From the NCBI RefSeq assembly GCF_004570325.1, contig NZ_SPQO01000012.1:1-64000 (forward strand): a stretch of 64,000 nt of DNA, in the 5' to 3' direction. Origin of the DNA: Mycobacterium sp. PS03-16. Lineage in GTDB: Bacteria; Actinomycetota; Actinomycetes; Mycobacteriales; Mycobacteriaceae. The translations under genes were made by a program, and so were the position numbers. The notes beneath the pieces are model-generated. The model had not been told where the DNA came from and ran no database searches. It saw only the letters and a program-made list of their open reading frames with translations. Below, piece after piece: positions 33,397 to 42,364 of the stretch (within the stretch, counting starts at the first letter, position 1; each line of letters starts with the position of its first letter).

Positions 33397-33733
33397 CGCC
33401 ACAACCTCCTGCCGGCGAGCGTGAGTATCCACGCATCGTCACACCGCCGCCGGTGGTGTGTCTGCGGTATGCGAGAACGTTTGCCGAAATTTTCTCAGCC
33501 GGGTCAGACCCCGGGTGCGCCGGACCGTCGCCGGGCAACTCCGCGGGTTGCCTAGATATCAAGATCGTTTTGCTCGCAACGTCTTAGGCATGCCTTAACT
33601 CCTTGTGAATCGAGGTGAAGCGATGCGATCAGCGGATTTGTCCAAGTAACCGTCAATTTTTGCTACCGTTCGGCGTGCGCGCGCCTGTGACGTTGCGCAG
33701 CCGGGCCCTCTGTCGCGAAGAAGGTGTGTTGCC
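33397..33733. other. Divergent intergenic region between the RyR-channel and TIR genes
   Basis: 337 bases with no gene. The half near the TIR gene is AT-richer than its surroundings (around 33575-33665) and ends in TTTTTGCTACCGT, a possible extended -10 for the TIR gene about 65 bases before its GTG. Promoters for both directions must lie here. No clear repeat was found. Confidence 0.5.
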
Positions 33734-35275
33734 GTGGCGGTGTTCATGAGCTACTCCAGCCGGGACCGGGCGCTGGTCGAAGGCGTGTTGAAAGCACTGC
33801 GTCGCGCGCACGAGCAGGTGTGGCTCGACGAGGAGCTCGGCGGCGGCGAGGCGTGGTGGCGGGAGATCCTCGAGCAGATCCGCGGATGCGAGGTCTTCCT
33901 TGTCGCCCTGTCGAAGAACATGCTGGAGTCGAAGGCGTGCGCGGCCGAATTGCGGTACGCCCAGCAGTTGGGTAAGCCGATTCTGCCCGTGCAGGTGGGC
34001 GAGCTGGACAACATGCGGATCAATCCGCTGGCGGCCATGCAGGTGATCGACTTCCGCCAGCCGACCATGGACTCGGGAATCGAGTTGGTGTCGAGCGTGC
34101 ATGCGCTCCGGGCGCGGGCGAGACCGCTGCCGGATCCGCTCCCCGAGGAACCGCTGATCCCGTTCGCCTATCTCATGCGGTTGGCGACGACGATCTCGGA
34201 TCCGTCGCCATTGAGTGCTCAGCAGCAGATGACGTTGGTGGCCGAGTTGAAGGCGGGGCTCGACGAGGACGGCGACGACCTGTCGGCCCGGCGGGACATC
34301 GCGCAGTTGTTGACGATGCTGCGGGACCGGCCCGATGTCACGTGGCGCACGCGTAATGAGGTGGAGTCGGTGTTGGCGTCGCTGACGCAGCCGGAGCGGG
34401 TACCGGTGACGGGACCGTCGCAGGCCTACGGATTCAGCCCGCCGCCGTACGGCGCCGGACCGCAACCCGTGTACCAGGGTCCGCCGGCCGGACCTCTGCC
34501 GGACGCGCGACAGCAGCTTCCGTATCGGCCCCCTGACGCAACGAATTTCGAGCCGAATGCCGGCGTGCGAACGGCATCGCGGTCGCGCGCCAAGTGGTGG
34601 ATTGCGGGTGGGGCAGGTGTGGTGACCGTCGCCGCGGCCGCCGTTGTGGTGGTCGTGGCGGCCACTGGCGGCGACCCTGAGCCGCCTCCGGCTCCGGCCC
34701 CGACGCTGACGCCCGCCGATCAGAATGCACTGCTACTCACGTCGAACGAGGTCGAGTCGATCGTCGGCGTGACGAACCTTGCGCCCGGCGAGGTGTATGA
34801 CCAGATGGCGACCAGCCCGATCACGTTGTCGGTGCCGGAATGTGCTGGGGCGCAGTACAACGCGCTGCAAACGGTGTACGCGGGCAGCGGCTACAGCGCT
34901 GTTGCCGACCAGGAGTTGACGGCCGAAACGCCCCAGTACGTATTCGTGAACCAGACCGTTGTGTTGTTCCCGTCGAGCGATCAAGCCCAGCGTTTCGTGG
35001 CGGAGTCGGCGGACCAATGGGAGGACTGCAGCGGCCGCGGTCTCACCGTCACCCTCGAAGACGGCAGCACCTATAACTGGAGCTTCGGACAGGTAGTCGA
35101 AGACGATTCCGGGATCGCGCAGCATGCCACCCAGGAAGGCATGGAGGGGTACGGGTGCGACCACGCGCTGCGGGTGGTGTCGAACGCGGTCATCGAAGCC
35201 CGGGCGTGCCGCGACCAGGTCGGTGATGACGCCAGCCGGATGGCTGACGAGATGGCGGCCAAGGCGTCGGACTGA
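33734..35275 (+). CDS. TIR-domain protein with membrane span and PknH-like outer domain
   Basis: 513 residues from GTG with AAGAAGG upstream. The N-terminal 130 residues form a TIR domain (VFMSYSSRDRALVEGVL; CEVFLVALSKNMLESKACAAELRYA in blocks), keeping the Glu of the C-x-x-E motif used by NADase TIRs. A Pro/Gly/Gln linker reaches a single span at about 287-311 (WWIAGGAGVVTVAAAAVVVVV). The outer 200 residues match the PknH-type sensor domain (LLLTSNEVESIVGVTNL; Cys positions in VPECAGAQY, WEDCSGRG and GYGCDHAL, which probably form disulfides). In mycobacteria this sensor normally sits on Ser/Thr kinases or lipoproteins. The TIR here takes the place of the kinase. A cell-surface trigger for NAD+ cleavage is inferred. 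Confidence 0.87.
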   Translation: MAVFMSYSSRDRALVEGVLKALRRAHEQVWLDEELGGGEAWWREILEQIRGCEVFLVALSKNMLESKACAAELRYAQQLGKPILPVQVGELDNMRINPLAAMQVIDFRQPTMDSGIELVSSVHALRARARPLPDPLPEEPLIPFAYLMRLATTISDPSPLSAQQQMTLVAELKAGLDEDGDDLSARRDIAQLLTMLRDRPDVTWRTRNEVESVLASLTQPERVPVTGPSQAYGFSPPPYGAGPQPVYQGPPAGPLPDARQQLPYRPPDATNFEPNAGVRTASRSRAKWWIAGGAGVVTVAAAAVVVVVAATGGDPEPPPAPAPTLTPADQNALLLTSNEVESIVGVTNLAPGEVYDQMATSPITLSVPECAGAQYNALQTVYAGSGYSAVADQELTAETPQYVFVNQTVVLFPSSDQAQRFVAESADQWEDCSGRGLTVTLEDGSTYNWSFGQVVEDDSGIAQHATQEGMEGYGCDHALRVVSNAVIEARACRDQVGDDASRMADEMAAKASD

Positions 35276-35506
35276 GATCGGCGTCTTGGGCCGTCACCTG
35301 GAGATGGCCACCGTATTGACCTGACGCCCGAAGTCCTCGGGCGAGCCCCATTCGAGGTGCAACTTCGCCGAGGCCGTGTTGACCGCCCGGGATTCCTGCA
35401 TCATCCGTTGACGATCCCCGCAATGTAGGTGGGGTAGAGCGGTGGGCGCGAAATTTGCGTTCGCGATAGTTAGGATAACGCGGGGTTCGAAACAAGGGGG
35501 ATTTCG

Positions 35507-36835
35507 ATGGGCCGTCGTATTGCGGTGTTCGGGACGGGGTATCTCGGCGCCACGCATGCGGCGTGCATGGCCGAGCTGGGCCACGAGGTGCTCGGCGTGG
35601 ACGTCGACGAGGGCAAGCTGGCGAAGCTGGCGATGGGGGAGTTGCCGTTCTACGAGCCGGGGCTGCCGGACGTGCTGCGCAAAAACATCGATGCGGGGCG
35701 GCTGCGGTTCACGACCTCGTATCAGGAGGCGGCTGACTTCGCGGACGTGCACTTTATCGCCGTCGGAACTCCCCAGAAGCACGGTGAGCTTGCCGCGGAC
35801 CTCCGGTACGTCGATGCTGTGGTCGGGACGCTTGCGCCGCTGCTGACCCGTCCCGCGGTGATCTTCGGCAAGTCAACAGTGCCGGCCGGTACCGCCGCAC
35901 GATTGGGCGCGCGGGCGCGAGAGTTGGCGCCCGCCGGCGACCAAGTGGAACTTGCCTGGAATCCGGAATTCCTGCGTGAGGGGTTCGCGGTCAAAGACAC
36001 GCTGCATCCTGACCGCATCGTTCTTGGCGTCGACTCGAGAAAGCCCGGTACCGCGGAGGCTGTCGCACGCGACGTCTATGCCGTGCTTCTCGAAGAGCAG
36101 ATCCCCTTCCTCGTGACCGATCTGGCTACGGCCGAGCTCGTCAAGACGTCGGCGAATGCGTTCTTGGCGACGAAAATTTCGTTCATCAACGCCATCGCTG
36201 AGGTGTGTGAGGCAACGGGCGCGGATGTATCGGTGCTCGCGGACGCAATCGGGCACGACGCGCGGATCGGCCGACGATTCCTGAATGCGGGAATCGGCTT
36301 CGGTGGCGGCTGCCTGCCGAAGGACATTCGGGCATTCATCGCGATGGCCGGTGAGCTTGGCGCCGGCCAGGCGTTCGCGCTGCTTCGCGAGGTGGACAGC
36401 ATCAACATGCGTCGGCGCAACAAAATGGTGGAACTGGCCCGGGAAGCGGCCGGTGGGTCGTTGATCGGCGCCCGAGTCGCGGTGCTGGGCGCAGCATTCA
36501 AGCCGGATTCCGACGATGTGCGAGACTCGCCGGCCCTGAACATCGCCGGCCAGATGCAACTCCAGGGCGCCTCGGTGAGCGTGTACGACCCCGAGGCGAT
36601 GCAAAACGCGCGGCAGCTATTTCCGACGCTGCAGTACGCCTCGGACATTCGAGAGGCATGCTCCGGGGCGGACATCGTCATGATATTGACGGAGTGGAAG
36701 CACTTCGTCGCGCTTGATCCCTCGGCGCTCGGTGAGGTCGTCCGCCGGCGAACAGTCATTGACGGACGAAATTGTCTCGATCCAGTGGCTTGGCGAGGCG
36801 CTGGATGGACGTATCGGGGAGTCGGCAAGCCTTAA
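35507..36835 (+). CDS. ugd: UDP-glucose 6-dehydrogenase
   Basis: 442 residues, full length for the family. The NAD-binding motif is FGTGYLGATHAACMAELGHEV (about 7-27). The catalytic Cys is at about 269 in GFGGGCLPKD, preceded by the helix with LVKTSANAFLATKISFINA, and the UDP-binding C-terminal domain is present. It oxidises UDP-glucose twice to UDP-glucuronate, a building block for acidic polysaccharides. AAGGGGG lies just before the ATG. It opens the exopolysaccharide locus. A broken copy of its 5' end lies 4.7 kb downstream at about 40.23 kb. Confidence 0.95.
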   Translation: MGRRIAVFGTGYLGATHAACMAELGHEVLGVDVDEGKLAKLAMGELPFYEPGLPDVLRKNIDAGRLRFTTSYQEAADFADVHFIAVGTPQKHGELAADLRYVDAVVGTLAPLLTRPAVIFGKSTVPAGTAARLGARARELAPAGDQVELAWNPEFLREGFAVKDTLHPDRIVLGVDSRKPGTAEAVARDVYAVLLEEQIPFLVTDLATAELVKTSANAFLATKISFINAIAEVCEATGADVSVLADAIGHDARIGRRFLNAGIGFGGGCLPKDIRAFIAMAGELGAGQAFALLREVDSINMRRRNKMVELAREAAGGSLIGARVAVLGAAFKPDSDDVRDSPALNIAGQMQLQGASVSVYDPEAMQNARQLFPTLQYASDIREACSGADIVMILTEWKHFVALDPSALGEVVRRRTVIDGRNCLDPVAWRGAGWTYRGVGKP

Positions 36836-37573
36836 ACACTCCAGTGTTGTACGCGAGTCGCCCGCCGTTTCAACGGTGGACAGCGGGCGCTGCCTAGTGA
36901 CGGGCGAATGCTCACGGGAAGAAGGCGTCGATCTCCTGATCTGCCGGAGGCCGGAGACGGTCACGCGGGGGGACGAGGATCCGCATTCAAAGTTAGTTTA
37001 GTCAACTATCGGCACAGAAGTGCAGGGCGGTGTGCAGGCGGTAATCGACAGATGATTGGTGGCACCGGCGATGCAACCACAGATTGTTAACGAGTTAGTA
37101 ATCCAGGCACCCTGCGAACGGCGCAGATGGTGCACCGCTCCATACCTACCGTCATCGAATTATGGCAAAGCTCAGCATGTCGCAGCACATAGCGGCGAGC
37201 CGGATTTGCCTCAAGGCATCCGTGCGCGTTTGTGCTATTCACGGCGAATTATACAACTTCTAAGGAGAGCTGGCATTCGGACGTTTCAGTACATGGAAAC
37301 CGCAGCTCAGGGGATGTACGCGTAGCGCCGACGAAGGCAATTGCCGACGACTCGCAGCGATGAGAGCAACGGATCATCGATGCGATTTCCGCGGCATAGG
37401 CACCTAGCCGCGGGTTCCAATCGCCGCGAATCTCAGGGTTCAGCGAATTGGGCCCCATCTATCCACGGTCGCGATTCCGCCGCTAAACATGCCTCGCGCG
37501 TTCCAGTTGACACCGCCGCTGCGTTCTGCGAAGCTTTTGCCCAACAAATTCGTTCAATCGAAGGGTGGGGGAC
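36836..37573. other. 738-base region without a supported gene
   Basis: Only short, uncharacteristic reading frames occur (the longest plausible is 37056-37325, without codon bias or recognisable domain). The region is AT-richer than the flanks (for example around 36990-37260). It probably contains the promoter of the secreted-protein gene that follows. It may be decayed sequence. Confidence 0.5.
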
Positions 37574-37969
37574 ATGTCCAATATGTCGACGCATTTCCGC
37601 GGGGGACTTACTCGACTGCAGGTGGGCACCGCGGCTTGCGCAGTCGCTGCCGCTGCTGCATTCCCGGCAGTGGTTGCCAATGCGGATACCGCTGCGCCGG
37701 CACCGCTCGCGCCGGTGTCGCAGCTGATCATTGATGTGAAGCCGTTGACCCCGATCGTGAACCTTGACGCGCCGCTGAGCCCGGTCATGAACATCGCTGA
37801 GCAGCCCGCCTGGCTGGAGAATGGCCGTCGGATCATCGATCGATTCGGTGCTCTGATCTTCCGCATTGCCGGAGCCATCATTGAGCCGTTCGCGGCGGTC
37901 GCGCAGGAAATCATCACTGCGGTTCAGCGCTTCTTCCAAATCGGGCCGTACTCCACGGGCCGCGGCTAG
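37574..37969 (+). CDS. Small secreted protein of the polysaccharide locus
   Basis: 131 residues from the ATG at 37574 (an in-frame GTG lies at 37565). A signal peptide (LQVGTAACAVAAAAAFPAVVANA) is followed by Ala/Pro-rich sequence with VSQLIIDVKPLTPIVNLDA. The C-terminal part is amphipathic and helical (RIIDRFGALIFRIAGAIIEPFAAVAQEI), which could contact membranes or lipid. No Cys is present in the mature part. The family is not recognised. A strong terminator follows within 25 bases, so it is a single-gene unit and may be abundant. Confidence 0.72.
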   Translation: MSNMSTHFRGGLTRLQVGTAACAVAAAAAFPAVVANADTAAPAPLAPVSQLIIDVKPLTPIVNLDAPLSPVMNIAEQPAWLENGRRIIDRFGALIFRIAGAIIEPFAAVAQEIITAVQRFFQIGPYSTGRG

Positions 37970-37989
37970 ACCGCCCCTTGGTGACCCTT

Positions 37990-38022
37990 AAGGTGCGGTT
38001 TCCTCTCGGGAAACCGCACCTT
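37990..38022 (+). terminator. Strong hairpin terminator after the secreted-protein gene
   Basis: A perfect 14-bp stem AAGGTGCGGTTTCC (37990-38003) pairs with GGAAACCGCACCTT (38009-38022), with a 5-base loop TCTCG. It ends in TTTA, giving a classic intrinsic shape. Confidence 0.88.
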
Positions 38023-38100
38023 TACCGTCGGCTCTACTGATCCAATCGTTGGCTGAATGCAAACTTTCGCTTTCCTCACGTACTCGCACATTGGTCGTTC

Positions 38101-39942
38101 ATGAGTGAATTGAACGACAACAGTGATGCGCAAAATTATCGACGAGACTCTTACGAGGGAGAGGGGCGGCCGAAGATGCTTCGACATCTTCGGCGCCGTC
38201 ACATCGTTCTCGCCGGTTCGCTCCTCCTACTCGTTCTCGTAGCGTTCGGTTGTTGGCTCGCTGTCCGTGCTTTCGACGCGAAGTCCAATCTCGAGGCCGC
38301 ACGCGATAGCGCGCAACAGGCGAAAGACGCGTTGTTGCAGGGCGATACTGAGGGCGCCGCCGAACATGCGGATAGCGCGCATACTCATGCGCAGCAAGCC
38401 CGCGACGCGACACACTCAATTCCGTGGAATTTCGCCGCGGCCGTTCCATGGCTGGGTGACCCCTTCACCACAGGCCAGGAGATCTCGGACGTCGTGCTCG
38501 GGCTCGCAAGTGATGTACTGCAGCCAGCGGCGACGGTCGGAGCAGTCCTCTCGCCCGACACTTTGTTGCAAGGCAACCGTGTCGATGTTCAGGTGCTTCG
38601 CGAACGCGAACCCGAACTCACCGAGCTGGCAGCGGCCGCCACCGAAATCAACGAATCTGCCGGCGAGATATCGGATCCGTCATACTTCTCACTTCTGAGT
38701 GACGCTCGATCGCAGTTGCAAGAACAGACGTCCAATGTCGCCGGGTTACTTGACAACACGGCGATGGCCGCACGCATCGTGCCCTCGATGATGGGCGCGG
38801 ACGGTCCTCGTACTTACTTCATGGGTTTCCAGACGAACGCCGAGGCTCGAGGCACCGGGGGGTTGCTCGGGGGGTTCGGCCTTCTGCGATTCGACAACGG
38901 GATTGCGACCGTCGACACGTTGGCATCTAACCGCGACTTCGCCGACGCCAGGGCGTCGGTGGACCTCGGCCAGGAATTCACGGAGATGTACGGGTTCACG
39001 AACCCGACAACGGACTTCCGTAACAGCAACCTGAGCTCCCACTTCCCGTACGCAGCCCAGATCTGGAAGTCGATGTGGGCTGAGCAGACCGGGATGAATG
39101 TTGACGGAGTCATCGCGCTGGACCCGGTGGCTCTGAGCTACGTGCTCGGCGCAGTCGGATCAGTCACGATGCCCGATGGTGAGGTGATCACCAAGGACAA
39201 CGTCGTCGAACTGACCGAATCGACCGCCTACAGTCGTTTCCCCACCGACCAGACGGCTCGCAAAGCCTATCTGCAGGACATCGCCAGCGAAGTCGTCCGG
39301 AAGATCACCGGCCGGGTTGAATCGCCGCGCAAATTGCTTGATGCGTTGGGAAAGGCGGTGGGTGAACGTCGGATCGCGGTGTGGAGCTCAGTGCCGAGGG
39401 ATCAGGAGCTGCTCGAAGAGACTCCGCTCGCGCACGTCGTCCCCGATGATCCCGCCCCCTACGCCGAGGTAGTCATCAACAATCTGGGCGGAAACAAGCT
39501 CGATTACTACCTGAGAAGGCAGATCGAGTACGTCGCGGATGGCTGTGGCGCTGATACCAGGATGTCCACCGTCACAATCCGTCTGGCGAATGAGGCACCC
39601 CCCGAGGGGCTCCCGGATTACGTCGCCGCAGCACCAGGAATCCGCCAGGACATCCCTCTCGACGTGCCGAAGGGCGCGATGGTCACGTCCGTTCGGCTGC
39701 TGGCGACGGCAGGTGCGACGTTGACCAGCGCTCTGGTCGACGGGCAACAGGTGCCTGTTTTCAGCGGGACGGAACGGGGGCACCCAAGCTTCGAAGTGCA
39801 GCTCGGGATACCGCCCGGTCAATCCGGTGTGCTCACCTTCCGGCTCTCCGAACCGACGTCACCCGGCGCCGCCCAGGCCCCGGTGCAGCCGTTGATCGAC
39901 ACCGTCGAGCCCAAGGTGTCGGTACCGGAATGCTCGGGCTGA
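38101..39942 (+). CDS. DUF4012 membrane-anchored protein
   Basis: 613 residues. A short cytoplasmic start with RHLRRRH leads to one membrane span (IVLAGSLLLLVLVAFGCWLAV, about 35-55). An Ala-rich coiled region follows (LEAARDSAQQAKDALLQGD), then the DUF4012 domain (RTYFMGFQTNAEARGTGG; GMNVDGVIALDPVALSYVLGA in blocks). The C-terminal part is beta-rich and ends VSVPECSG. DUF4012 proteins are regularly encoded in actinobacterial polysaccharide loci and resemble LytR-type cell-wall ligation proteins in context, though the activity is unproven. A truncated relative lies at 53.0 kb. Confidence 0.88.
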   Translation: MSELNDNSDAQNYRRDSYEGEGRPKMLRHLRRRHIVLAGSLLLLVLVAFGCWLAVRAFDAKSNLEAARDSAQQAKDALLQGDTEGAAEHADSAHTHAQQARDATHSIPWNFAAAVPWLGDPFTTGQEISDVVLGLASDVLQPAATVGAVLSPDTLLQGNRVDVQVLREREPELTELAAAATEINESAGEISDPSYFSLLSDARSQLQEQTSNVAGLLDNTAMAARIVPSMMGADGPRTYFMGFQTNAEARGTGGLLGGFGLLRFDNGIATVDTLASNRDFADARASVDLGQEFTEMYGFTNPTTDFRNSNLSSHFPYAAQIWKSMWAEQTGMNVDGVIALDPVALSYVLGAVGSVTMPDGEVITKDNVVELTESTAYSRFPTDQTARKAYLQDIASEVVRKITGRVESPRKLLDALGKAVGERRIAVWSSVPRDQELLEETPLAHVVPDDPAPYAEVVINNLGGNKLDYYLRRQIEYVADGCGADTRMSTVTIRLANEAPPEGLPDYVAAAPGIRQDIPLDVPKGAMVTSVRLLATAGATLTSALVDGQQVPVFSGTERGHPSFEVQLGIPPGQSGVLTFRLSEPTSPGAAQAPVQPLIDTVEPKVSVPECSG

Positions 39943-40226
39943 GCCCCGTCGCGATCCGACAACATCACGCGAAATTTGCACGAGCCTGACTAGGCAAGTG
40001 CGCGATCGTGCTTACTCCGCATGGCGCTAGGTCAGGGAGGCACAGTGTCGACCGCAACGGTCTCCGGGATCCCGGTCAACTTCACGGCAACCTTCGCAGC
40101 TTCCGCGAACCCCACACACGCGGGTAGGAAGGTTCGTGCTGTTTGGCAGGGACAGCTTAAAGGACGCGAAAGGTGCGTCCTCGAGAGCGATTATGACGCG
40201 CCAGTTGGACATAGGGTAGTTCGACG
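39943..40226. other. 284-base gap after the DUF4012 gene
   Basis: No gene is supported. An 11-base stretch GCGAAATTTGC near 39970 also occurs upstream of ugd at about 35450, consistent with the ugd-like remnant that follows having been copied together with upstream sequence. Confidence 0.45.
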
Positions 40227-40409
40227 ATGCGTCCATCGCGGTATTCGGCACGGGGTATCTCGGCGCGACCCATGCTTCCTGGCATGGCCGAGCTGGGCCA
40301 TGAGGCGCTCGGCGTCGACATCGACGAAGGCAAGCGGGCGAAGCTGCCGATGGGGAGTTGCCGTTCTACGAACCCGGACTGCCAGACGTTCTACGCGAAA
40401 CACAGATGA
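40227..40409 (+). pseudogene. Fragment of a second UDP-glucose dehydrogenase gene
   Basis: About 180 bases align with the first 60 codons of the intact ugd at 35507: GCGGTATTCGGCACGGGG, then ATGGCCGAGCTGGGCCATGA and a segment reading FYEPGLPDVLRE. At least two frame changes are needed to follow the alignment: the first part reads in one frame, the middle gives PGMAELGHEALGVDIDEGKRAKLPMG, and the last part shifts again after a lost base. Homology ends near 40405. This is a non-functional remnant of a duplication or of an older polysaccharide locus. Confidence 0.85.
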
Positions 40410-40808
40410 TCGGACGAAAGCTTCGAAGCGAATCCGGCGCGGACCGTCACAGCTCTGCGGGCCGGGCGTCGTCGCATACAAGGCCCAGCCGCCCGCGGGG
40501 TCGCGGTGCCACACGGACGCGGATCGGCGTGGCAACCGATCCACAAGGAGTTTACGCATTCGCAGTTGAAAGCGGCAGGTCGGGTGGCACATGTACGCAC
40601 CGAGTATAGGAGGAGGCTTATAACCCAGCCCTTCGAGCAACAATCTGCTTCCTAACGGGTAAGACCACCGAGATCGCTCATCATGCTATTTCGGGCAGTA
40701 AATACCTTGTCGGATCGCGGCCTAGTCCAATTCTGGACCCGCGGGCGGGTGTTAGCAGGCCGCTGTTTCCTCAACTGCGAAAGCGGTCTAGCGGTGCCCG
40801 TAATCGAG
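40410..40808. other. 399-base region without a supported gene
   Basis: No recognisable domain or codon bias on either strand. It follows the ugd remnant and may be further decayed sequence. The convergent phosphatase gene ends at its right border. Confidence 0.45.
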
Positions 40809-41330
40809 TCAACCTCGCCCACAGAACTTGAGAATCGGCGGCAATGAGTCCCGGATCTGGCAGCCTACAGACGCAAAAAACTCTAGGTCTTGACCGATTG
40901 GATCCGGAATGTCGGGGATGTTCCGGGTGTCGATGTTCGGGCGCAACGCCGCAAGGTCGCGAATGTCCCCTACGGTGAAGTCAGACATCAGCCGAGCCGC
41001 TTCTCCAAGAGTAAAGGTCCTTCGAACTTGATACGGAGCTCGCTCCAACACCTGATCCCGGTGAGCTCGTGTCATGGTCAGAACGAGGTCGACATCTTGA
41101 CTCATCGGCGGTGTGAACTGTCGCGCGTAGAAATCCGCCGAGTCGCCGCCTAGACGTTGTAGAACGAGTGCTGCGTAGGGGTGCATGGGTTGTGAAACCA
41201 CTGCTCGAGTGCCTGCGCTAGATACGGTGACGTCGGCGGACCCGCTCATCTGGCGCAAGTAAGCTCTAGCAAGTCGTTCCGCAATTGGCGATCGACATAA
41301 ATTCCCAGTGCATACGAACAGGATATGCAG
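40809..41330 (-). CDS. Low-molecular-weight protein tyrosine phosphatase (Wzb-like)
   Basis: 173 residues if translation starts at CTG 41330. The frame reads HILFVCTGNLCRSPIAERLA, which is the phosphatase P-loop (C-x5-R-S), so the ATG at 41258 would delete the active site. A TAA stop sits six bases further upstream (41334-41336), leaving CTG (with TAAGGA six bases before it) as the only sensible start. The C-terminal acid motif is IPDPIGQD. Such enzymes dephosphorylate the tyrosine autokinase that sets capsule chain length, here the product of 51390-52874. The gene is the last of the minus-strand block, 53 bases after the GT2 gene. Confidence 0.85.
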   Translation of the reverse strand: MHILFVCTGNLCRSPIAERLARAYLRQMSGSADVTVSSAGTRAVVSQPMHPYAALVLQRLGGDSADFYARQFTPPMSQDVDLVLTMTRAHRDQVLERAPYQVRRTFTLGEAARLMSDFTVGDIRDLAALRPNIDTRNIPDIPDPIGQDLEFFASVGCQIRDSLPPILKFCGRG

Positions 41331-41383
41331 CGTTATTCCTTACAATAGTGGAGTGGACGGTTTGAAGCAGCCTGCCGTAACGC

Positions 41384-42364
41384 TCAGCCAGTCCGCGCGA
41401 CGGTTGATCCAGAATCTCCGTGGTCTTCGATGGCGCCGCCGCGAAGCCTGACCACGGCGTCGGCCAGCCGTCGGTAGACCGGCCGCGGCAGCGCAAAGCG
41501 AAGTGATTGACGCGCGGTCACTCGCATCGGGACTTTCGCAATCAACATGCCAAGTATGAGATCTCGGGCGACGACTGGGAATTGCCATTTCGGTCGAAAT
41601 ACCGCGACGACAGTGGCACGGTATCCAAAGAACGCCTTGCGAGTAAGTAGCAACTTATTCCTGTTGAGCCATGATAGAAGTCCGGAGGCGCCAGCATGCC
41701 GTGATGTGCGGCCAATCTCTGTCACGTCCCGCCAGATAATCAGCGGCTCTTCTATCATGGTGAAACGGACATCTGCTGCGTGCGCGCGTACGCAGAAGTC
41801 GAGATCCTGACCTTTACGCAAAGTCGGATCGAACATGACTTTCTTCGCGATGGCCGTCGCTACAACGATCGTCGACGTCTGCACAACTTGGTTCGAAACG
41901 AAGAGATACTCACCCATGTCCTCGTCGCATCGTATGCCGCGGTCGGGTTTGACCCACAGGCTTCCCGGAATACCGCGATCGACGTAAGCGCGTGAGTAGA
42001 CGGCGTCACACGCGGTTTGCGTCAGAAAGCTGTGAACCCGCTCGAGCTTTTGTGGAAGAAAGACGTCATCGGAATCCAGGAAGGCTATATAGCGCCCTCG
42101 AGCAAGCGTTATACCGGTGTTCCGAGCGGCACCGCCACCCTGGTTGGTCTGGTAAAAGTACCGGAAGCGAGCGTCATCTAAGGACTCCACCGTAGCTCGC
42201 AACTCGGGGGCGTCCCTCGAACCATCATCTACGACGATGCACTCGAAGCCGTGAAACGTCTGAGCACGTACCGACTCCAGCGTGTCTTTGACTTCGGCCG
42301 ATCTGTTGAAGCAGGGAATAACTACTGAGAACAAGGGAAGACCCGGGTTAGCATCTGCGGTCAT
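41384..42364 (-). CDS. Family 2 glycosyltransferase
   Basis: 326 residues from the ATG at 42364, which overlaps the upstream stop (ATGA). The GT-A fold is clear: LFSVVIPCFNRSAEVKDTLESV, CIVVDDGSRD, GGGAARNTGITLARGRYIAFLDSDD in blocks, with DSDD as the metal site. The C-terminal part is basic and probably membrane-associated (RKAFFGYRATVVAVF; LRFALPRPVYRRLADAVV). It adds a sugar to a lipid-linked repeat unit on the inner membrane face. Donor and acceptor cannot be named. Confidence 0.92.
   Translation of the reverse strand: MTADANPGLPLFSVVIPCFNRSAEVKDTLESVRAQTFHGFECIVVDDGSRDAPELRATVESLDDARFRYFYQTNQGGGAARNTGITLARGRYIAFLDSDDVFLPQKLERVHSFLTQTACDAVYSRAYVDRGIPGSLWVKPDRGIRCDEDMGEYLFVSNQVVQTSTIVVATAIAKKVMFDPTLRKGQDLDFCVRAHAADVRFTMIEEPLIIWRDVTEIGRTSRHAGASGLLSWLNRNKLLLTRKAFFGYRATVVAVFRPKWQFPVVARDLILGMLIAKVPMRVTARQSLRFALPRPVYRRLADAVVRLRGGAIEDHGDSGSTVARTG

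Noticed and set aside
35294-35407. Short minus-strand frame reading SAKLHLEWGSPEDFGRQ
   Set aside because: The composition looks protein-like, but it is only about 36 residues and isolated between the TIR gene and ugd. It may be a remnant; no family could be assigned.
37056-37325. Plus-strand frame of 89 residues after ugd
   Set aside because: No ribosome site, no codon bias and no similarity to a known motif. The surrounding DNA looks non-coding.
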